This document shows, piece by piece, positions 6,493 to 16,471 of a stretch of DNA of 52,820 nucleotides. The position numbers and the translations under genes are program-made. The stretch lies in NCBI GenBank assembly GCA_028293625.1, contig JAQGOL010000004.1:1-52820 (forward strand). The letters run 5' to 3'. The notes under the pieces were generated by a model that saw nothing but the letters and a program-made list of their open reading frames with translations, made no database searches and had not been told where the DNA came from. Each line of letters opens with the position of its first letter. Within the stretch, counting starts at the first letter, position 1. The DNA comes from Chthoniobacteraceae bacterium (GTDB lineage: Bacteria > Verrucomicrobiota > Verrucomicrobiia > Chthoniobacterales > Chthoniobacteraceae).

Positions 6493-7569
6493 ATGCGAAA
6501 TAAAGATCAATTGGCGTTACTAAAACATGGGGTGCAGACTTGGAACACTTGGCGGAGTAGTAATCCTGAAGTTCGGATTAATCTTGTTGATGCTCATCTC
6601 GGAGAGATTAAGCTTCCGGAAGTCGATCTGCATTCAGCCGCTTTGGACGGTGCTCACTTGAGATGGGCATATATGAGGGGAGCAAATTTGGCTGGTGCAA
6701 CACTTGATAAAGCAGATCTTCGTATCATCGACTTAAGCAGAGCCGATTTGCGAGGAGCATCCCTCAAGAGTGCGTCGCTTCATGGGGCTTATCTGCGGCA
6801 AGCGGATCTGAGCGGCGCAGATCTTTCGAATGCCACTCTACTGGGAGCCAACCTTGATTCGACCATCTTGGAAGGAGCTAATCTATCGGGTGCAAATCTC
6901 CGAAATGCTGTGCTAGTGAATGTAAATCTAAGAAATGCTAATTTGGACAACTGCCGAATATATGGGTCTTCAGTTTGGAATATCGACACGACTGGCGCTA
7001 TCCAGAAAAACCTCATAGTGACTCGTGAGAATGAACCTATTATCACAGTGGATAATCTTGAAGTGGCTCAATTTATATACTTACTTCTCAATAATCAGGC
7101 GGTCCGCAACGTGATTGATACTATTACTTCTAAGGTCGTGTTAATTTTAGGTCGATTTACACCAGAAAGAAAAGTTGTTCTCGACGCGCTTTGAGAAGAA
7201 TTACGATCTCGTGATTATCTGCCAATCATTTTCGATTTTGAGGTTCCGCGCAGTAGAGATACAGATGAAACGGTTAACCTTTTAGCGAGAATGGCGCGAT
7301 TTATAATCGCCGATATCACCGATCCGCGAAGTATACCTCAAGAATTAAGCGGCATAGTAAAGGACCTTCCTTCTGTTCCAATTCAACCGGTTTTAGCGTT
7401 GCCATCTAGTGAATACGGGATGTTCGAGCATCTAAAATATTACTCATGGGTGCTTCCAACGTTTCACTATGTTGATTCAGCCCATTTACTATCAGCAATT
7501 GTCGAAAATGTGATTGTCCCCGCTGAAGCAAAGATTTTAGAAATTCGGCATTTGAAGTTGCGCCGATAA
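6493..7569 (+). pseudogene. Pentapeptide-repeat protein split by an in-frame TGA
   Basis: The ATG at 6493 (MRNKDQLALLKHGVQTWNTW) matches the usual start of this family better than a TTG at 6412. About 20 A(D/N)LXX repeats follow at residues 30-165 (for example ADLRGASLKSASLHGAYLRQ), predicted to form a right-handed quadrilateral beta-helix. Next comes a domain VLILGRFTPERKVVLDAL, interrupted by TGA at 7192-7194. The same frame continues EELRSRDYLPIIFDFEVPRS, MARFIIADITDPRSIPQELS and YGMFEHLKYYSWVLPTFHYV to a TAA at 7569. From memory, homologues have Arg at the TGA position, so CGA to TGA is likely. Without the second half the C-terminal domain, which looks like a nucleotide-binding-type alpha/beta fold, is lost. 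The gene is AT-richer than its neighbours, which suggests transfer. Confidence 0.75.
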
Positions 7570-8388
7570 TCTGAAACCTGCAACCACCTCTCGTTGGTCG
7601 GATCGCTCTTCCGCTCAGTCATACCAAATTGACACTTCCCAAGGAAAAAAGTTCATAACACTCTCTAAGTGAACGCGGATCTACGGGCCGTAGCTTGGCG
7701 TCCCGCCCATCGTGCCGCAGGATTCTGCGTGCGGGACGTACGGTGCACGGCCTTAGAGCATTTAGAGAGCATTTAAGAACAGGTGATCTGTCAGGGGCCG
7801 GTGGAGGCGTTCACAGCCGCCATTTTATCTTGTTTAGAACCTCCGCCAAATGGCGCGACCGTTGCGCCGCGCGGTTGAGTCGTTCGACATGTTTGGCGGC
7901 AAAGGGGGCGCGCCGGTGGAAAGACCGGCTGGTCCGGTGGAAGCATCCTGCCGAACCTGTTCGCTTTATTTCCGGCTGGCAGCACGGCGCTACCGGTCGG
8001 TCACGGGACCATTCCAGTTTTTGCCGGGCCTCAACCAACCTCCGTTAACCTTCCATCAAAGTGCCACTGCCTTTTGCCAAATGGTTAAGCCGTTTAACTT
8101 TTTGGCGCCTTATCCAACCACGCGGTGGAATGACCAAATCATTTGGTAAAGCCAAGTCCTTGCCTGGCGCAGGCGTGGGCGGATCAGGTAAAGGAGCGTG
8201 GCAAACAGTTGAGGGGCCCTGCCAATTGGCAGAGGCGCTGCGGAGTTTGACCGGGGCGCGCCGCCGTGTGGTTGAGCGGGGTGTTTCCCCCTATCCGGCG
8301 AGCAGGGAGTAGCTCGATTGTTCCCGGTCCCTCTCCCGGTCATAACCACGGCAACCTCGAACCCGAACTCCCCAACTCCAAATTCTGT
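7570..8388. other. Long intergenic stretch with small palindromes
   Basis: No convincing gene is seen in 819 bases. The stretch contains an 8-base inverted repeat CGTCCCGC (7699-7706) / GCGGGACG (7731-7738) and a CCAAATCATTTGG palindrome near 8137. Its wording is unusual, with recurring TTGAG, GTTTAAC and CCAAATGG words. Open frames here carry no recognisable protein pattern. It may be remnant mobile DNA. Confidence 0.4.
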
Positions 8389-9006
8389 ATGGCTAAATCC
8401 GATTACGTTCCCACCGGCGACGGCGCTTTTATGACCTGGCACGATCAAATGCTGAAGGAAGCCAGGCAAAACGGGCCGGCCGATGGACTGACAGCGAAGG
8501 AAATCGCTGCTCTTGAAGCGAATAACAGCGCGATCCACTCCACCGCGAGCGAGGCGGAAGCCACGGCGGCGGCCGCGCAGCGTGCCACGGCGGCCAAGCG
8601 TGCGGCATTCAAGAACGCGGAAGCACAGGCGCGCGGGGTGGCCGCATCGATCAAAGGACGCGCGGTTTACGATGAATCCAAAGGCAAAGGTTACGGCATT
8701 GTCGGACAGGAACACACGGTGGACCTGACCATTGCCACCCCGGTCTTGGACGGCGAAACCCTCCCGCACGGCGCCGCCTTGCTCCGTTACCAGCGCGGCG
8801 ACGCCGATGGGATCAATCTTTATTGCGCACGCGGCACGGCCCCCATGGAGTTGCTGCGCTTTATCAGCAAAACCGAGTTCATTGACAAACGCCCCTTGCT
8901 GGTGCCGGGGACCCCCGAGCTGCGCACCTACGAAGCGATCTTCGTGAAAGACGACGAGGAAGTCGGCCAGCGCAGCGCCGCGGTCTCAGTGGCGTGCCGG
9001 CTGTAG
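8389..9006 (+). CDS. Hypothetical protein with helical N-terminus and beta-rich C-terminus
   Basis: The ATG at 8389 (MAKSDYVPTGDGAFMTWHDQ) gives 205 residues; the frame is open upstream but without protein character. Residues 20-90 are strongly helical and Ala-rich (EATAAAAQRATAAKRAAFKN). The second half is beta-rich (DLTIATPVLDG, INLYCARG) and ends YEAIFVKDDEEVGQRSAAVS, like a small fibronectin/Ig-type domain. I recall similar proteins starting with '(S/N)DY(I/V)P' and 'F..WHDQ' as a recurrent family of unknown function in Verrucomicrobia and Planctomycetes, but cannot confirm it here. No signal peptide is present, so it is probably cytoplasmic. Confidence 0.75.
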   Translation: MAKSDYVPTGDGAFMTWHDQMLKEARQNGPADGLTAKEIAALEANNSAIHSTASEAEATAAAAQRATAAKRAAFKNAEAQARGVAASIKGRAVYDESKGKGYGIVGQEHTVDLTIATPVLDGETLPHGAALLRYQRGDADGINLYCARGTAPMELLRFISKTEFIDKRPLLVPGTPELRTYEAIFVKDDEEVGQRSAAVSVACRL

Positions 9007-9313
9007 TCCTCGACGTTTCATTGCGGCGACGACCGCCTTCGGGGTCGATCCGTGCGGGCTCGGTGTCCTGGTGGCATCGCGGACTCAGCCACCGGCTACG
9101 GGCGGCTGTTATCCTTCCAGGGTTCCATGCGCGGCCCAAAGAGTTGTGGGTAATGATTCACATCAAGGGATAGGTAATCTGTTAGAACGCCGCGCTTGCC
9201 AGGGAGGGGATGTGAAGAAATGGAGAGCTGCCCGCAGCGTGGAAACTCAAAAAGAATCGTGACAAAATTCACTGGCTGGAAACACATTCAGGGACCCAAC
9301 CAAACCCCCGAAT
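9007..9313. other. Intergenic stretch with dispersed repeat copy
   Basis: These 307 bases hold no gene. Bases 9030-9082 are a copy of a dispersed repeat also present at 10393-10443. Following it, a GC-rich block with AGCC/GGCT pairing (about 9088-9108) could form a small hairpin. Confidence 0.45.
9030..9082 (+). repeat. Dispersed repeat, copy 1
   Basis: The segment starting cgaccgccttcgggg and ending gcatcgcgg is roughly 80 percent identical to 10393-10443, with one small length difference. Two copies bracket the DUF1080 gene in the same orientation. Confidence 0.55.
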
Positions 9314-10135
<822 letters not shown>

Positions 10136-10982
10136 CAAATTCCGGCGCCATCCAGCGATAGAACGCCACCACAAGGGAATCTGTCACAAACAAAGCAACG
10201 GCAAGCTACTAAGGGTTACCGACAGGTTTTCAGCCCGCAGGGCTCCAAGATTTAGCCGATGATCGAGTCCGCGATACCACCGGATACTCGAACGCAGAGG
10301 GCTGACTCCGAAGGGTGTCGCAGCCTGCCCAAGATCCTGGAATAAACTTGCTTAAAGGGCCGTGTGCGTGCGCTTGTCAATTGCCACCGCTGCGACCGCC
10401 TTCGGGATCAGTCCGTGCGGGCCAGGTGTCCAGTGTGTCGCGGAAACGTCCAGCACGTCCGCAGTCAAGGCGATCATCTAAATGCTTAAGTAAGCGAAGC
10501 AAGTAAGAATAGTCCCATACGGTTTTTGCTCAGCCGTAAAAAAGGCGTCCAAGAGACGGGTAATCTGTAGGTTCTCCAATTCATGCCTCGCACCAAGCGA
10601 ACTCCTGCTGGCTGGATATGGCGGGTCATCGGTCCTTGCTCATCGACACATGGCATTTTCAGCGCGGAACAAGAACGACATTGCGGACTTCTATACTCCA
10701 ATCTGCGATGCGATACGGCGCAGCGAAGCATCTTCCACAGTCTAAGTAGGTTTGCAAAAATCCGTTCCTAAGATTTCAGCCATGATTTTGGAGAAAGCAG
10801 GTCAGCCAATCGGAGAGTTTGGCGGGCGCTGAGATGTTCTATCCAGTAGCGGCAGCAGTGAAGCAAGTCAAAATATCCTCTCCACTGACATGCTCGTTCG
10901 AAGTTATTCTCTACTTTGGGGATGACACCGAGACAGAATAAGGCAAAACCTTGGCGTTTCTGAAAGGCCAGCAATTCTAGTT
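10136..10982. other. Intergenic stretch with dispersed repeat, no supported gene
   Basis: These 847 bases contain the second dispersed-repeat copy (10393-10443). Short frames on both strands lack any recognisable protein character. A leader of about 200 bases directly precedes the large NTPase gene; no clear promoter could be picked by eye. Confidence 0.4.
10393..10443 (+). repeat. Dispersed repeat, copy 2
   Basis: Starts cgaccgccttcgggatcagt and ends gtgtgtcgcgg; matches 9030-9082. The same orientation on both sides of the DUF1080 gene is consistent with an interspersed repeat family in this genome. Confidence 0.55.
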
Positions 10983-13900
10983 ATGTTTGAAATTTCTGGC
11001 AGTGACATTACCAGTTTGGGCGACGCTGATCTGCGGTTGCTAGTTGCTCGTTTGGCTACCGCCGAACTGCAAGCAAAGGGTTACCCGCTTTCTTCTGTCA
11101 CTGCTGGGGGCAACCAAGACGCGGCGGACGGTGGGCTCGATGTTCGCGTTGAATGCCCATCGCCTATCACTTGTCCGGATTTCGTGCCACGTCGATTAAC
11201 CGGCTTTCAAGTCAAGAAGCCTGATATGCCGGCCGGCGCCATCCGTGAGGAGATGCGCCCCAAGGGCGTCTTGCGCGATGTGATTCGCGAACTCGCTGAT
11301 GCGTCGGGCGCATATGTAATGGTCAGTGCTCAAGGCTCCGTTGCAGACAAGCCACTGGCCGATCGCCGCAATGCGATCCGGGACGCGTTGCACGATCTCC
11401 CTGGCGCGACACAACTCCACACCGATTTCTACGATCGCGACCGCCTTGCAACCTGGGTTAACCAATATTTAGGCATTTCCGCTTGGGTGCGTGGCCGAAT
11501 CGGGCGTCCACTGTCTGGGTGGAGTGGCATCGGCTACTGGGAGAGTGGCGTTGCCCCCGCTCCCAAGCCCTACCTTTTCAACGACAAGGCCTGCTTGATC
11601 GATGAGCGTTCGCGGGAGCGTGGACACCTTACTATCGAGGAAGGCATCGAGCGCCTCAGAGCTGGCCTGCGCATGCCCCGACAGTGCATCCGCCTCGTTG
11701 GTCTATCGGGTTTAGGCAAGACGCGTCTCGTTCAAGCGTTGTTTGAAGAAGGTGTCGGCGAGAACCCGCTCGATCCTAGCCTTGCTGTCTATACCGACTA
11801 TTCTGAGGAGACCGATCCAACTGCGCGTGAGATGGCGCGCCAGCTGATAGCGCATAGACAGCGCGCTATCCTTGTCGTGGATAACTGCAATCCCACCACC
11901 CATTCCGAGCTTGTTCGCTTTTGCACGAGTGAGGCTAGCGAAATAAGCCTCATTACCGTTGAGTATGACGTCCGCGACGACGAGCCCGAACAAACCGACG
12001 TTTTCCGCCTGCAGTCGGTATCGCCCGACCTCGTAATCGAGTGGATTAAGCAGAGTTTCCCTAACGTATCCCAAGTTGACGGTCAAAAGATCGCCGAGTT
12101 TAGCGATGGCAATTTCCGTGTTGCTCAGGTTCTTGCTCAGACCCTAGGCAAGGGCGAAACGCTCGGCACTCTCAGAGATTACACTCTTTTCGAAAGGATC
12201 TTTCGCCAGCGCAAAGACCATGACGGGCAATTACTTCGGGCCGCGGAGGATCTGTCGCTTTTGTATTCGATTGATGGAGAGGATGATTCGGAGGAAGGAG
12301 AACTCGCCCGAGTGGGGGCGATTAGAAACATCGGTGCCCAATTATTCTATGAAGCACTAGCGGAAATGCGTCATCGCGGCGTTGTTCAAGCCCGTGGGCG
12401 TTTTCGTGCAATCCTGCCACAAGCCATCGCCAACCGGCTCGCTGCTCATGTGATTGAGCGGATTTCTCCGGCCCGCTTTGACCAATTCTGCCGAACGTTG
12501 ACGCCCAGGATGCTCAAATCGGTGTCGCGCCGGCTTGGTTTCCTTCACGACTCGGCCTGCGCGCGAGCAATAGTCGCACGCTGGCTGCGAGTAGATGGTC
12601 CTCTCGGCGACCTGATGGCTACTGAGCGGGACGACTTCCAGGTCATTGCAAATATTGCCCCAGTCGCGCCCGAAGCGGTGCTCGCAAGATTCGAAGCCTC
12701 ACTCGAGGGCCTGAGCGGCCGCCATCAGTGGGTTGGATTGATCAAAGCCATTGGCTACGAGGCGAGCTTGTTTGATCGCGCTGCGACTCTCCTCTCGCGT
12801 GTTGCCGGCGCAGAGCCGGAAAGCAATAACATCAATTCAGCGCGAAATACCTTTAGCGACTTGTTCCATATCTACCTCTCAGGCACCCACGCAAATCCAG
12901 AGCAGCGACGTTTGTTGGTTAAGCGGTTCGCCGCGTCGAATGAAGAAAACCTACGCAGTAGCGTGCCGATTGCGTTGCGGGCTTTGCTTAAATCCGACCA
13001 CTTCTCATCTTCAGCCAGCGACGGCTTCGGCGCTCGCTCGCGTGACTGGGGCTGGCGTCCGGAGATTCACAGGGACATTTGGGATTGGTTCGAAGGGGCA
13101 ATCGCGCTGGCGCTCGAGCTCTTGCCGGATGCGAATGCGCGCGTGCTCCTCGCAGCTCACGCACGCTCTCTTTGGCAGTATCCAACTTGCCAGGATGCTC
13201 TTGATCGCGTCGTCACTGTATTTCTTGAGAAACAGCCATGGGTGGAGGGATGGATCTCTTTGCGGGCCGCCCTTCGTTATGATGGCAAAGGGATGTCCGA
13301 CGACGTTCGGTTCAAGCTTGAGCAGCTCATTAAACGACTGAAACCGTCGGACCTGCTAAACCAAGCGCGAGCGATCGTCCTTAATCGCATGAACAACGGC
13401 TACGATTTCGCTGATGGGGAGGAGAACGAAGTCGATCCCATCAAGGGATATGAAAAAGCGAACAGCATGGCGCTGGAGCTGGGTCGCGCCCTGGCCAGCG
13501 AAGCTGCTCCCCGCGCGGAGTTTCTTGTGGAGTTGCTTTTCGAGCGGCATGCGCAACGAGCATTCGAATTTGGGCGAGGTCTCGCTGATGCTGCGGACAG
13601 CCTCGATGGAATGTGGCGCGAGTTGGTGATGGCTTATGGAACGGTTGAATCCAACAGGCGCAACCCAACCGTGCTTGGCGGCTTCCTCTATGAAGCGCAC
13701 CAGCGAGATCAAAGCTTCACGTCTTCCGCGCTCGATGCCGCAATTGACAATCCCGACTTGGCACCGATCCTTCCGCACCTTCAGACCCGTGTTGAAATCG
13801 ATACGGAAGGGATCGCACGGCTCAGGAGCGCAGTTGCGAAGGGCGCTCTTGTAGCCGCTAATTTCGACGCTATCGCCAATGGCAGCGTTTCAAAGTCACC

Positions 13901-14726
13901 ACAAGAACCGTTGGCGGGGCTGCTCGAAGATATCGCGACGCTCTCCGAGGGCGTGGAAGTCGCCCTTGATATTCTGCACATGCATCTTCCCCAGAATCGC
14001 GAGGAACGGCACGGGCTACACGCACGACTCGTTTCAGTCGGTCGCGAACTTCTCGCCCGCGCTGACTTCAGTAAGAAAGGCCAGCTAAGGGACTTCGGCG
14101 CACACGAGGTAATCCAAGTCTGCCTCGCTGGCGAGGACGGCCAACCGGCGGCCGAGAAGGTGTGTGCGAATATCCGCTCGGAGCTAGATAGTTACCATGT
14201 TTCTCCATACGATCTGAGTTATGTCCTGAAGGCGCTGTTTGAGACGCAGACCTTTGTAGCGCTCGACGCGTTTCTCCTTCAAACTCCGTCGCTTTACAAC
14301 CGCTCTCTGTTCGCTGCGGACTTTCGTATGGGGAACCCAATCGATGACGTTGATCCCGCGATCCTACAGCAATGGGCCGGTCGAGACCCCGACGTGCGTT
14401 ATCCGTTGCTCGGCAACTGCCTCAGCATGTTTGGCAAGAAAGATGGCGAGGAAGGAAACCATTTTTCCCCGCTGTTCCTGTCGATGTTGACCTATGCGCC
14501 GGACAAGCCGCTGTTCCTCGGCGATTTCCACCATAGGCTGCTCCCTGGAGGCTGGAGCGGCTCGCTGGCTGACATCTTGATTTGCCGAAGGGCGCATGTG
14601 ATGAAGCTTGCGGAGCACGACGATGAGCAAGTGCGTGCTTGGGTTGCCGGCAGTATTCCAGAGCTTGACCGCTGGATTGAGCGTGAGCGCGAGCGCGATC
14701 GCTCCCGCGAAGAAAGCTTTGAGTGA
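10983..14726 (+). CDS. Nuclease-NTPase fusion of STAND type, candidate anti-phage protein
   Basis: A 1247-residue soluble protein. The N-terminal region (about residues 1-170) carries DAADGGLDVRVE (D49, D53, E57) followed by GFQVKK (Q76-x-K78), the D...QxK pattern of Mrr-like PD-(D/E)XK nucleases. A P-loop GLSGLGKT at residues 240-247 and a Walker-B-like AILVVDN (D near 299) mark the NTPase. The remaining 800 residues are almost all helical, resembling a repeat sensor. Effector-NTPase-sensor order is that of STAND/Avs-type defence proteins, in which the C-terminal repeats recognise a phage protein and switch on the nuclease. It is a single gene with no partner, flanked by long non-coding DNA in an accessory region. 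Specific Avs class is not claimed; a non-defence STAND role is possible. Confidence 0.7.
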   Translation: MFEISGSDITSLGDADLRLLVARLATAELQAKGYPLSSVTAGGNQDAADGGLDVRVECPSPITCPDFVPRRLTGFQVKKPDMPAGAIREEMRPKGVLRDVIRELADASGAYVMVSAQGSVADKPLADRRNAIRDALHDLPGATQLHTDFYDRDRLATWVNQYLGISAWVRGRIGRPLSGWSGIGYWESGVAPAPKPYLFNDKACLIDERSRERGHLTIEEGIERLRAGLRMPRQCIRLVGLSGLGKTRLVQALFEEGVGENPLDPSLAVYTDYSEETDPTAREMARQLIAHRQRAILVVDNCNPTTHSELVRFCTSEASEISLITVEYDVRDDEPEQTDVFRLQSVSPDLVIEWIKQSFPNVSQVDGQKIAEFSDGNFRVAQVLAQTLGKGETLGTLRDYTLFERIFRQRKDHDGQLLRAAEDLSLLYSIDGEDDSEEGELARVGAIRNIGAQLFYEALAEMRHRGVVQARGRFRAILPQAIANRLAAHVIERISPARFDQFCRTLTPRMLKSVSRRLGFLHDSACARAIVARWLRVDGPLGDLMATERDDFQVIANIAPVAPEAVLARFEASLEGLSGRHQWVGLIKAIGYEASLFDRAATLLSRVAGAEPESNNINSARNTFSDLFHIYLSGTHANPEQRRLLVKRFAASNEENLRSSVPIALRALLKSDHFSSSASDGFGARSRDWGWRPEIHRDIWDWFEGAIALALELLPDANARVLLAAHARSLWQYPTCQDALDRVVTVFLEKQPWVEGWISLRAALRYDGKGMSDDVRFKLEQLIKRLKPSDLLNQARAIVLNRMNNGYDFADGEENEVDPIKGYEKANSMALELGRALASEAAPRAEFLVELLFERHAQRAFEFGRGLADAADSLDGMWRELVMAYGTVESNRRNPTVLGGFLYEAHQRDQSFTSSALDAAIDNPDLAPILPHLQTRVEIDTEGIARLRSAVAKGALVAANFDAIANGSVSKSPQEPLAGLLEDIATLSEGVEVALDILHMHLPQNREERHGLHARLVSVGRELLARADFSKKGQLRDFGAHEVIQVCLAGEDGQPAAEKVCANIRSELDSYHVSPYDLSYVLKALFETQTFVALDAFLLQTPSLYNRSLFAADFRMGNPIDDVDPAILQQWAGRDPDVRYPLLGNCLSMFGKKDGEEGNHFSPLFLSMLTYAPDKPLFLGDFHHRLLPGGWSGSLADILICRRAHVMKLAEHDDEQVRAWVAGSIPELDRWIERERERDRSREESFE

Positions 14727-15620
14727 AGCTACAATCGAAGCACTGGCTTCCGCGCCATTCAATGCAGTTGGTGATATGTAATCTATCGTGGCTCATCGGT
14801 CGGAGTTTTGGTGGTTCGACACGCGGGCATGACGCATCGGGCAGAGATCGGCCAAAGTGTTGTCTTTCCCCATGCGTAAGATTTTCTCCAGCCTCGGATA
14901 GCGGGATGTGACGCGAGTTGTCGACGCTCTCCGCAGTGCACAGGGCAAAAAGGCTACGTGCCATTTCAGGCCAGCACCGTTGCACGAAAGCGGAAGTTCC
15001 TCGGCTGCGGAGGGATCTTGCCTAGAGTTGGGGGTAGTTCCTTATACAGCTCCCTCAATCTGGCAAGAACTGCTCCTTCGTCCAACCGCATGGATTTTGT
15101 GGAACAATTGAGTGCGGGAATTACTGCACAATCGGGAGCCAAAGTTGCCTCAATTTGGAGCCATTGGTCCACGATATTGGCTTTTCCGGCGGCGCTCATA
15201 CTTCGAGTGTTACAAGCCTGACTTCGAATGGCGAGTGGTTGACCATTGTTCAGCAACGATTACAGAGTTTTTGGATTATATGGAGACGAGGTCCATCTGA
15301 TTCGCCCCCTGATGAGGAATTTTGAGACGGCTTCCATCTTTTTAAGTCTTCAATCCTTTTCAATGCTCCCAGCGCGATCCGCCTCAGACCGTCACCGTCT
15401 TTCACTGGAATAATCTGGCGTTGGCGGACGACTTGGCTTCGTTTTAATCCGCAGGCCGTTTGCTCGGCCAATTTCCAGAAAAGGCAGTAGATGGCTCACT
15501 TAGCCTCAAACTGTCTTATCAAGACAATTTCGTCTTGCCCTGACACGGCATTTCCTCATAGTGCCCGCCCTGCAATGGACACGTGCGGTTTACTGCGCGT
15601 CGCTTTTTGTAGAAAAACCT
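14727..15620. other. Intergenic stretch, possibly remnants of decayed genes
   Basis: About 890 bases lie between the NTPase gene and the tRNA. Two minus-strand frames (14966-15256 and 15250-15471) have some protein-like character, for example MRLDEGAVLARLRELYKELP and RIALGALKRIEDLKRWKPS. Neither shows a recognised domain, and adjoining frames are broken, so I treat the region as probable gene remnants. Confidence 0.35.
14966..15256 (-). CDS. Hypothetical protein, doubtful
   Basis: A 96-residue frame, or 77 residues from the Met at position 20 (MSAAGKANIVDQWLQ). It has an amphipathic helix pattern around LDEGAVLARLRELYKELPPT and a basic C-terminus. No family is recognised. It overlaps a second weak minus-strand frame by seven bases and may be a fragment of an older gene. 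Confidence 0.3.
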   Translation of the reverse strand: MLNNGQPLAIRSQACNTRSMSAAGKANIVDQWLQIEATLAPDCAVIPALNCSTKSMRLDEGAVLARLRELYKELPPTLGKIPPQPRNFRFRATVLA

Positions 15621-15693
15621 GGGGGTATAGCTCAGTTGGTAGAGCGCTTCGTTCGCAATGAAGAGGCCAGGGGTTCGAATCCCCTTACCTCCA
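15621..15693 (+). tRNA. tRNA-Ala(CGC)
   Basis: A complete cloverleaf is visible. The acceptor stem is GGGGGTA/TACCTCC, including a G3:U70 wobble, the alanine identity pair. The D arm is GCTC-AGTTGGTA-GAGC and the anticodon arm CTTCG-TTCGCAA-TGAAG with anticodon CGC. The T arm is AGGGG-TTCGAAT-CCCCT and the discriminator base is A. CCA is not encoded. It reads GCG codons. It lies where the accessory region on the left gives way to more ordinary genes. Confidence 0.95.
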
Positions 15694-15938
15694 CTTCCTG
15701 TAAATTACAGGGAGTGGCCGTGTCCGGATGGCGAAGGGATGTCGGATTCGCGAAAGTAGGCCTACGCCAGGCATGAGATCAGGCGCGCGGGAGATCGGGG
15801 CTCTGAACGGGTGATTCCAAATGGCCGTCATCCTCGCCGATCGGATGATTTAACCGGTCTCTCCGGAGTCGCGAAACGTTGCGGATTGGATACCGTGAGC
15901 GCACAGGTCATCTTGTCCAAGCTACAGACGTTCTTCTC

Positions 15939-16337
15939 ATGAAAACCGCACTGCTTCTCCTCCTGCTTATGGTGTTGCTCAATGGTGCTGCCCTCGGCAG
16001 TGGTCCCACAACGATTGACATCGCCACGACAAATGCCGGAGTCGCCTATGTTCTCCATGATTACGACATGCGCATCGACAAGGATCACCAAACGCCCGAT
16101 GAGATAGAGACCTGGATCCGGACGCATAGCGAGGGACGCGTGGGCCAGGTGGTTGTCATTTGCCCGGACGAGCGCACCACATACAAGACTGTCTTCGAGA
16201 TGCTGCGCCGTCTCAAGGCTGCTGGCGCGCAACAATTCATTGTCGCCACTCGCGAGGATGTAACCGATTATATGCTCCTTGGCACCACTGATAAAATTCG
16301 GTCATTCAAAGACGGCACTGTTGCGCCCCCAAAATAA
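15939..16337 (+). CDS. Exported ExbD/TolR-like periplasmic domain protein
   Basis: The ATG at 15939 (MKTALLLLLLMVLLNGAALG) gives 132 residues with a signal peptide or membrane anchor, unlike the longer upstream start. The mature part includes VVVICPDERTTYKTVFEMLR followed by RLKAAGAQQFIVAT. This follows the ExbD/TolR periplasmic pattern of a beta strand with Asp, a helix, then 'aG...i.l.T'. ExbD normally sits with ExbB in proton-driven energy transfer to outer-membrane transporters. Here no exbB or tonB is nearby and the usual N-terminal transmembrane Asp is absent, so a motor role is doubtful; only the fold is inferred. Confidence 0.6.
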   Translation: MKTALLLLLLMVLLNGAALGSGPTTIDIATTNAGVAYVLHDYDMRIDKDHQTPDEIETWIRTHSEGRVGQVVVICPDERTTYKTVFEMLRRLKAAGAQQFIVATREDVTDYMLLGTTDKIRSFKDGTVAPPK

Positions 16338-16471
16338 CTTCCGCGGCACACTCAGGGAATGTTTAGGAGAGGCACAAGCCCGGATGCCCTGGCGGCTTTT
16401 TAGACAGAGGTTGACTCCACTTTTTTAAGGTGGCTCCGGGTATCGTGGCGGCGTTAAAAATGTGCCACTTT

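Noticed and set aside
3478-7569. Stop-codon reassignment or readthrough suggested by in-frame TAG at 3580 and 5303 and TGA at 7192
   Set aside because: Core genes here end normally at TAG (rpsC, rplP, rpsQ, rplX, map) and TGA (rpsJ, adk), and the ATPase gene also has frameshifts. Decay or sequence error explains the breaks better.
7695-8149. Plus-strand frames of about 100 residues in the long non-coding block
   Set aside because: Composition is Arg/His/Ser-biased with no hydrophobic core or domain pattern, and frames overlap one another on both strands.
11712-14762. Several minus-strand frames opposite the NTPase gene
   Set aside because: All are antisense shadows of the 1247-residue protein.
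15694-15716. Terminator directly after the tRNA (CCTGT/ACAGG)
   Set aside because: The stem is only five base pairs with no T-run after it.
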